From Actinacidiphila rubida (GTDB taxonomy: Bacteria; Actinomycetota; Actinomycetes; Streptomycetales; Streptomycetaceae), in the NCBI RefSeq assembly GCF_900110255.1, contig NZ_FODD01000003.1, positions 296,643-360,642 of the forward strand: a stretch of DNA of 64,000 bases, given 5' to 3'. Under the pieces are notes generated by a model, which had not been told where the DNA came from, ran no database searches, and saw only the letters and a list, made by a program, of their open reading frames with translations. Of the stretch, positions 59,519 through 64,000 are shown piece after piece (the stretch's first letter is position 1; every line of letters starts with the position of its first letter). The position numbers were made by a program, and so were the translations under genes.

Positions 59519-60127
59519 TCACCGAAGTTTCTCGGACCAGGGACGATCTCCATACGCCTGGGCGATGGCAGTTGCCAGCCAGTGTCGCTGACCGGCATCG
59601 AGTGTTGGGAGTGCAGCCCGGAAGTCCTCTTCGTCCTTCGGCCGGGGCTGTTGGGCCTTGTAGAAGAGCTGAACCTCTGGCGCCAGGTAGGGCACGCCTT
59701 GTGCCGAGTTCCTGCCAAGGAGGTCGATTGGGCGCCGGACCTGGGCACATCGTCTGGAGATCCAGTCTCGGCCCTCCGCTTCATCGAGCATGATTTGGAT
59801 CTGCCAGGGCTCCGAAGGGCCGGGGCGGCACCAGATGTCGTGGACCTCGGCGGGCAAGGTCTCTCCTGGCTGCCACAGCCTGAGGGTCCCGGGCGGGTCC
59901 GCTGCCCACCACTCTCAGGCCGGCAGCAACTGCTGAACGACCAGTTGGTCGCGGCGGAGCAACAGGACATCGACATCGCTGTGTTCTCGGAACGAGTAGC
60001 CGACCGCGAGCTCGATGGCGTAACCCCCGGCAACCCACCAAGGGACCTCGACCGACGAGAACAGCGTCGCTACATCGGCCAGGACCGCTGGCTCCCAGCG
60101 GCCCCACGGCGTCTCGGTGCGTGTCAC
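59519..60127 (-). pseudogene. Nucleotidyltransferase-domain protein interrupted by one in-frame TGA
   Basis: In a single frame the strand reads MTRTETPWGRWEPAVLADVA ... VPWWVAGGYAIELAVGYSFREHSDVDVLLL ... QLLPA, stop, EWWAADPPGTLRLW ... VHDIWCRPGPSEPWQIQIMLDEAEG ... GVPYLAPEVQLFYKAQQPRPKDEEDF ... PWSEKLR. The first part has the nucleotidyltransferase GG and DxD (HSDVDV) motifs; the second matches the usual C-terminal half of this aminoglycoside-adenylyltransferase-like family. The single TGA (59917-59915) lies in a place where relatives have Trp, so a TGG-to-TGA change is likely. Truncation leaves only 70 residues. Read-through or a sequencing error are alternatives. Confidence 0.85.
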
Positions 60128-60146
60128 TCAGCGAGGGTACTGGCGC

Positions 60147-60215
60147 ATGATCATTCAGGGAACCGCGGTCAGAGCCTTGAAAACCGGCTCTGACCGCGAT
60201 TTCGTGAACGATCAT
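60147..60215. repeat. Inverted pair of the dispersed element (copies C and D)
   Basis: Copy C (60147-60176, minus) and copy D (60186-60215, plus) form a large imperfect palindrome with 30-bp arms and a nine-base spacer (TTGAAAACC), 20 bp upstream of the nucleotidyltransferase start. Could fold into a long hairpin. Confidence 0.75.
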
Positions 60216-60389
60216 CAGCAGGCCTTTTCAAAGGCTGCGCCCCACCTGCTGTGAGCAGGCTCGGGGAATCCAGCCGTGCTTGCGGGCGGCCCCCTACGCA
60301 GCCACAGCGGAGCCTCGGTCTACGCTACACCGAACGAGTCTCCAATCAGGCCGTGAGCTGCGGTTCTGTCAGAACAGGGGGTGTTTCGG

Positions 60390-60647
60390 ATGGCAATGGG
60401 GAACCTGCCCGCGCGCGAATGGATGATCAAGGATGCGAAGGGGCGTAAGTACAGCTTCGACTCGGAGACCGAGGCGTTCGGGGAGCTGGCGGAGTACGGC
60501 GAGGGTGCCACCGTATGGACCCGCGACGTGGTGCGGGTCGCGTTCATCACCAAGTCGGTCTACGGCTGGCAGGAGGTGTCCGAGCTCGGTGCGCCGGTGA
60601 CCGGCCGGGTGCTGGGCCAACCAGACGCCGCGACCGGGCGCGGCTGA
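60390..60647 (+). CDS. Small hypothetical protein
   Basis: 85 residues from the ATG at 60390 with CAGGGGGTG upstream. MAMGNLPAREWMIKDAKGRKYSFDSETEAFGELAEYGEGATVW is mixed alpha/beta with acidic and aromatic residues; no family recognised. GTG at 60381 is an alternative start sitting on the ribosome binding site. It is flanked by the palindromic repeats and may belong to a small mobile or defence-related segment. Confidence 0.6.
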   Translation: MAMGNLPAREWMIKDAKGRKYSFDSETEAFGELAEYGEGATVWTRDVVRVAFITKSVYGWQEVSELGAPVTGRVLGQPDAATGRG

Positions 60648-60693
60648 GGCCTGCGTCAGGAGACGGTTCGTGATGCCGTTCGCTGCGCTGGCC

Positions 60694-60717
60694 TTTCACG
60701 GACTTCCGGTCAGAGCC
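60694..60717 (-). repeat. Degenerate copy E of the dispersed element
   Basis: On the minus strand GGCTCTGACCGGAAGTCCG then TGAAA, followed in the plus sense by the TGAAAACCGG spacer seen between copies C and D. It lies 46 bp after the small gene at 60390. Confidence 0.55.
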
Positions 60718-60886
60718 TGAAAACCGGTCAGGGCTGCTCTTCGTTCCCCACACGGTGCTGTTGGCAACGAGTCGGGGCCGCCCGCTTGTGGAGCGTGTGC
60801 GGGCGGCGCCGAGCGGCCAAGGGCGCCTTCGGCGCCACTTGCACGTGGCTTCGCCCGCCGACGGCACGGAGCGTGCTTCGACGACC

Positions 60887-61201
60887 TCAGACAGGCCGTA
60901 GCACTTCGGCCAGCCCCTCCGCGGTGTCCTTAACTTCCGGCGGCGGGCCCGGGGTACCTTGATAGGACACACCCGAGATGGTGACCTTCCCAGCCGCCTG
61001 AAGCATCGGCATGTACTCGGTCCGACCGTCCGCCGGCCCACCCACGAACGTCACGAGTACACCAACCGAGTTCGGGTCCATCGAAGCACTCCCCTCCGCA
61101 CGCGCTGTGACGCCCGGGACGGGAGAAGCGTTGTCCGAGCCGCTGCATCCCACAAGCGCAGCTAGCAGGCCGAGGCAGCCCGCCATCCTCCGTATGAGCA
61201 C
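60887..61201 (-). CDS. Small secreted lipoprotein
   Basis: 104 residues from a GTG (AGGA about eight bases upstream). RRMAGCLGLLAALVGCSGSD is a lipoprotein signal with lipobox L-V-G-C. The mature part is short with LVTFVGGPADGRTEYMPMLQAAGKVTISGVSYQG. Function unknown; probably anchored on the outer face of the membrane. The ATG at 61186 is too close to GGAGG to be preferred. Confidence 0.7.
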   Translation of the reverse strand: MLIRRMAGCLGLLAALVGCSGSDNASPVPGVTARAEGSASMDPNSVGVLVTFVGGPADGRTEYMPMLQAAGKVTISGVSYQGTPGPPPEVKDTAEGLAEVLRPV

Positions 61202-61395
61202 GCGGGCATCCTGCCAGGTCCTGGGGAATCTGAGCGAGCAGGTCTGTCCCGCCCCCGAGTACCGGGTGGGGAGACCGCATCACGTCACGGCCGACCGGGC
61301 GGGGACCATTACCTCTGTCGCGGGGCGATCGTGAAGCCCTCACGTGGGGATGAGCCAGGGGTATCTGTGTGGCGCACGCGCGGGTTGCTGGCTTG

Positions 61396-61427
61396 GGTCC
61401 GTGCGACAGCTCGCTGTCGCACGGACC
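61396..61427 (-). terminator. Terminator of the FG-GAP gene
   Basis: Perfect 14-bp stem (61396-61409 and 61414-61427) with a four-base loop, nine bases beyond the stop of the minus-strand gene at 61436. Confidence 0.87.
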
Positions 61428-61435
61428 GAGTTCGC

Positions 61436-63187
61436 CTAGAGCAGGTTCGTGTAGATGCCCCAGCCTGTGCCGGCGGCGGCGCGGGGCTTGTACGGGGTGG
61501 CGGTGTTGCCGGTGCCGGCGTAGTACCAGAGCTGACCGGTCTTGTCGGTGGCGATGATGTCGGGGTGGCCGTCGACGAGGAGGTCGCCGATGCCGACAAT
61601 GTGGGTGTAGGTGCCCCAGCCGGTGCCGATCCGGACGCGGGCGGCGTAGGGCGCGGTGGCGTTGCCGGTGCCTTGGTAGAGCCAGAGCGCGCCGGTGGTG
61701 TCGCGGGCGAGGAGGTCGGGGTGCCCGTCGCCGGTGATGTCGCCTGCCTGGGTGAGGAGGTTGTAGGAGTTCCAGCCGGCGCCGATGCGGATGCGGGCGG
61801 CGAAGGGCGCGCTGGGCTTGCCGGTGCCCTTGTAGAGCCAGAGGACGCCGGTGGTGTCGCGGGCGAGGAGGTCGGCGTGGCCGTCGCCGGTGAGGTCGCC
61901 GGCTCCGGTCAGCTGGTTGTACATGTTCCAGCCTGCGCCTATGCGGATGCGCGGGTCGAAGGGCCGGGCGAGGGTGCCGGTGCCGGCGTAGTACCAGAGC
62001 ACGCCGGTGCGGTCGCGGGCGACCATGTCCCCGGTCCCGTTCGCCTTCAGCGGCGAGAGCGCGGTGATCGCTGAGTAGGTGTTCCACCCGCCGCCGACGG
62101 ATGTGCGCTGCTCGTAATAGCTGGGCTGTGCAGTCCAGACCTGGCCGCAGTACTGCCACAGCCGGCCGCCGGTGTCGATACCGTAGAAGGCGGCCTGGAG
62201 AGTGGCGGGGCGGATGTCGGCGGTGAAGTCGAACTCCTCCGTCGCCCAGCTCGCGTAGGTGTGGCCTTGGTCGTCCAGGACCTGCGCGGTGCCGATGAGC
62301 TTGCCGGCGGGAAGGCCCCACTTGGCCTGGATGCCGAGGTCCTGGTCGTTGAGTCCGGTGTTCTGCACGGTGGACCAGTCGATGGTCGGCAGGGTGATCG
62401 AGAGCGATCCGTCGGTGTTGTGCGTCCATGCCAGCGGTGCGAACGGTCCGGGGTTGGTGCCGGTGGCGAGGCTGAGTTGCACCGAGTCGGCGAGCTGGGC
62501 GGCGGTGTAGCCGGCGGCGACGAGTTGCGCGGCGGTGAACGTCAGTGTGGTGTGTGTGGGCGGTACGGGGGTCGTTCCTGCGGAATGGAAGCCGGTCTTG
62601 AACGCGCGGACGCTTCGGGCGAAGCCGGTTGTCACGGCGGTTTTCGCGCTTCCGGTGACGGTTGCTCTGCCGTACACGTACTGCGTGACAATGGGGCCTG
62701 GGGACTCGGTGATTTCGTTGCCGGTCGCGCCGTCGACAAGAATTCCCCTGATGCCCACCGTCTCGGAGACGGGGTAGTCCGCACGGACGTGGAGGCGGAT
62801 GGTGCCGGCCGTCATGGGTGCGCCGGGTATGCCGTTGCCGTCGGAGTCCTGTTGCCCGATCTTGACTTCGAGGTAGTTGGTCTGCCACCGACCGGTGCCA
62901 ACGGTCAGAGGCAGCTCCGTCCCCGAGCCGTCGGTGATGTGGAGACCCGTCTGCTGCCCCAGGATCTCCAGGCGCGCGTAGGCGTCGGTGGTGGGCGGTG
63001 AGTCGACGGTCACGTCCAGCTCTTGAGCAGGGCCGTACAGGTCGAGATCGTGCGTGGTCGCCACCGAGATCGACGGCGCCGGCGTCCCGTCGGCCACCGC
63101 GGACTGGACGGGCGTGAATCCGATCACGGCGCCGATCAGGCCAATGGCGAGTGTCACGCGTCGAGTTCGTGCACTACGCGAAGACAT
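61436..63187 (-). CDS. Secreted FG-GAP/VCBS-repeat protein
   Basis: 583 residues. Signal peptide (RRVTLAIGLIGAVIGFTPVQSAVA). The N-terminal 300 residues are beta-rich without a named domain. From about 330 there are five near-identical propeller-like repeats of about 48 residues: GAGWNMYNQLTGAGDLTGDGHADLLARDTTGVLWLYKGTG, and similar, each with a GDLTGDGHxDLLARD calcium-binding-type motif. Such Streptomyces proteins are secreted and may bind carbohydrates or act as enzyme accessory modules. The remnant of a similar repeat lies just upstream (63320-63430). Confidence 0.9.
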   Translation of the reverse strand: MSSRSARTRRVTLAIGLIGAVIGFTPVQSAVADGTPAPSISVATTHDLDLYGPAQELDVTVDSPPTTDAYARLEILGQQTGLHITDGSGTELPLTVGTGRWQTNYLEVKIGQQDSDGNGIPGAPMTAGTIRLHVRADYPVSETVGIRGILVDGATGNEITESPGPIVTQYVYGRATVTGSAKTAVTTGFARSVRAFKTGFHSAGTTPVPPTHTTLTFTAAQLVAAGYTAAQLADSVQLSLATGTNPGPFAPLAWTHNTDGSLSITLPTIDWSTVQNTGLNDQDLGIQAKWGLPAGKLIGTAQVLDDQGHTYASWATEEFDFTADIRPATLQAAFYGIDTGGRLWQYCGQVWTAQPSYYEQRTSVGGGWNTYSAITALSPLKANGTGDMVARDRTGVLWYYAGTGTLARPFDPRIRIGAGWNMYNQLTGAGDLTGDGHADLLARDTTGVLWLYKGTGKPSAPFAARIRIGAGWNSYNLLTQAGDITGDGHPDLLARDTTGALWLYQGTGNATAPYAARVRIGTGWGTYTHIVGIGDLLVDGHPDIIATDKTGQLWYYAGTGNTATPYKPRAAAGTGWGIYTNLL

Positions 63188-63319
63188 GGTTCCCCTCCCC
63201 TTGGTCTCGCGTGTGCGAGACCGGGCACAGTGTGTCAGGTGTGAGTGAGTGAGGGCCTGCGGGTGCCCGTGGCGGGAGCCATGGACACCTCCCAGAGTCC
63301 GGTTGGGCGGCGAGTCTCA

Positions 63320-63430
63320 TCGTTGCCCTGGAGCCGTCGTCGTCTGTGGTCCCGGTCGGGGTGAAGGATCCGGTCCCGTCGCCGGTGTACGGATGCAGGC
63401 TTCCGTCATTCCCGACCGCAGCCAGATCAG
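63320..63430 (-). pseudogene. Fragment of an FG-GAP repeat
   Basis: Minus-strand frame reads DLAAVGNDGSLHPYTGDGTG followed by SFTPTG, a partial VCBS/FG-GAP unit with no start. It directly abuts the decayed transposase fragment, as if an IS had inserted into or next to a repeat-protein gene. Confidence 0.6.
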
Positions 63431-63674
63431 GCCTTGGCCAGCAGGTCGACGGCTTCGGTGATGTACCGCTAGGAGGTGGTCGTGCCGACGCCGACCCCGG
63501 CTGCGAACTGGGCGTACGGGTGGCCGTTGCGGAGGTGGGCGAGGGCGAGTAGGCCTGCCGGCCCGCGCTCAGGCGATGCCATCGGGTGCCGAGAGCCCGG
63601 TGATGTTCCCGCAGGTGGGCGCTGAGGAAGCGGGCAGAGCTGGACAGGTCCAGTCCGGACAATTTGGCAAGCAC
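63428..63674 (-). pseudogene. Decayed IS5-family transposase fragment
   Basis: From the GTG at 63674: LSGLDLSSSARFLSAHLREHHRALGTRWHRLSAGRQA, then a one-base deletion shifts to the frame LLALAHLRNGHPYAQFAAGVGVGTTTS, a TAG where relatives have Tyr, and RYITEAVDLLAKA then TGA. This is the N-terminal helix-turn-helix region of Streptomyces IS5-type (HARBI1-like DDE) transposases; the catalytic domain is missing. Confidence 0.8.
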
Positions 63675-63676
63675 GT

Positions 63677-63730
63677 GAAGCCTCTGGTGGAGACGGTTCT
63701 CTTGGCCGAGAACCCACCTACCAGGGCTTC
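63677..63730. repeat. Imperfect inverted repeat at the IS5-type remnant
   Basis: GAAGCCTCTGGTGG ... AGAACCCACCTACCAGGGCTTC form an imperfect hairpin of about 27-bp arms just upstream of the transposase start; it probably marks an element end or leader. Confidence 0.5.
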
Positions 63731-63871
63731 ATCTGTCTGCCAGCGCAACAGCCCAGCTCAGCTCAGAGGGGTCTGGTGCACGATCGGGTGACGTCTTGAC
63801 CTGACCTGCCCCACCTCTCAGGTTCCAGTTCTGGTGGCTAACTGACAGCCCTTCACGGAAGGCTGGCAGTC

Positions 63872-64000
63872 ATGCCTCGTCCCTATCCTCCGGAGTTCCG
63901 AGCGCGTGCCGTCGCGCTGGTCCGCGCCGGCAAGCAAGCCAAACAGACGGCGGTGGAGCTCGGCATCCATCCCGTCACGTTGTCGAAGTGGTTGCGGCAG
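63872..64000 (+). mobile_element. IS3-type transposase OrfA, 3' truncated by window edge
   Basis: 43 codons visible: MPRPYPPEFRARAVALVRAG, then KQAKQTAVELGIHPVTLSKW and LRQ. This is the helix-turn-helix N-terminus of IS3/IS911-family OrfA. GGAAGGCTGGCAG before the ATG is a good ribosome binding site. The IS left end probably lies between 63790 and 63860; its terminal repeat cannot be confirmed without the other end. Confidence 0.9.

Noticed and set aside
58675..59750. Several frames across 58.7-59.4 kb
   Set aside because: They overlap the RNase P RNA, whose conserved helices explain the sequence.

Overview
The window is about 64 kb of very GC-rich actinomycete chromosome, most likely from Streptomyces or a close relative in the Streptomycetaceae. 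The evidence is extreme third-position G/C, many GTG (and two apparent CTG) starts, an EshA-type encapsulin shell gene, an XRE/DUF397 regulator pair, a type-A RNase P RNA next to yaaA, eda and a Nif3 gene, and mycothiol-linked DinB-fold enzymes. Most of it reads as conserved core chromosome. The last 5 kb is more accessory, with pseudogenes, IS remnants and a dispersed short element.

1-12.5 kb: the end of a substrate-binding protein; a tellurite-stress (Ter) locus in which a TerD-family gene faces a three-gene operon for a proposed nucleoside-like metabolite (C-C bond lyase, fused PRTase_2-TRSP-PRTase_1-PELOTA protein, HAD hydrolase); a small-molecule kinase, an O-methyltransferase, an FmdB zinc ribbon, a coiled-coil protein, tRNA-Val(UAC) and small stress or unknown genes. 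12.6-24 kb: a repetitive Pro/Gly/His cell-surface protein beside a DUF4239 membrane protein; an orphan family-2B encapsulin; DedA; a FetB-like metal exporter permease; a yybP-ykoY manganese riboswitch ahead of a GDT1/UPF0016 exporter; a HAD phosphatase; a peptidoglycan-binding membrane protein; and an MFS pump with a winged-helix tail.

24-30 kb (minus strand): a tightly overlapping operon in which two secreted, membrane-anchored proteins (one an alpha/alpha-barrel protein resembling intrinsic factor or transcobalamin) precede a complete ECF transporter (T, fused A-A', S). A cobalamin-like ligand is inferred. 30-36 kb: an XRE/DUF397 pair, then a KstR-like TetR divergent from a GT4 / methyltransferase / prenyltransferase-fold operon, with a TCTnnAACwwGTTnnAGA palindrome between them. 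36-46.6 kb: a mycothiol-dependent enzyme, envelope proteins, an amidase, a DHA2 MFS pump and a DesK/DesR-type two-component system linked to a two-gene ABC exporter.

46.9-59.2 kb: a 1155-residue secreted phosphodiester glycosidase/metallophosphoesterase; a 1089-residue protein with a long disordered half whose DNA carries seven GCAATTGC palindromes; then Nif3, zinc ribbon (CTG start), histidine phosphatase lacking the RNase HI half found in S. coelicolor SCO2299, KDPG aldolase, YaaA and rnpB. 59.3-64 kb: a nucleotidyltransferase gene broken by one TGA, palindromic repeats, a lipoprotein, a secreted FG-GAP/VCBS protein, a decayed IS5-type transposase and the first 43 codons of an IS3-type OrfA at the right edge.

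All names are assigned by reading motifs and gene order, without database searches.
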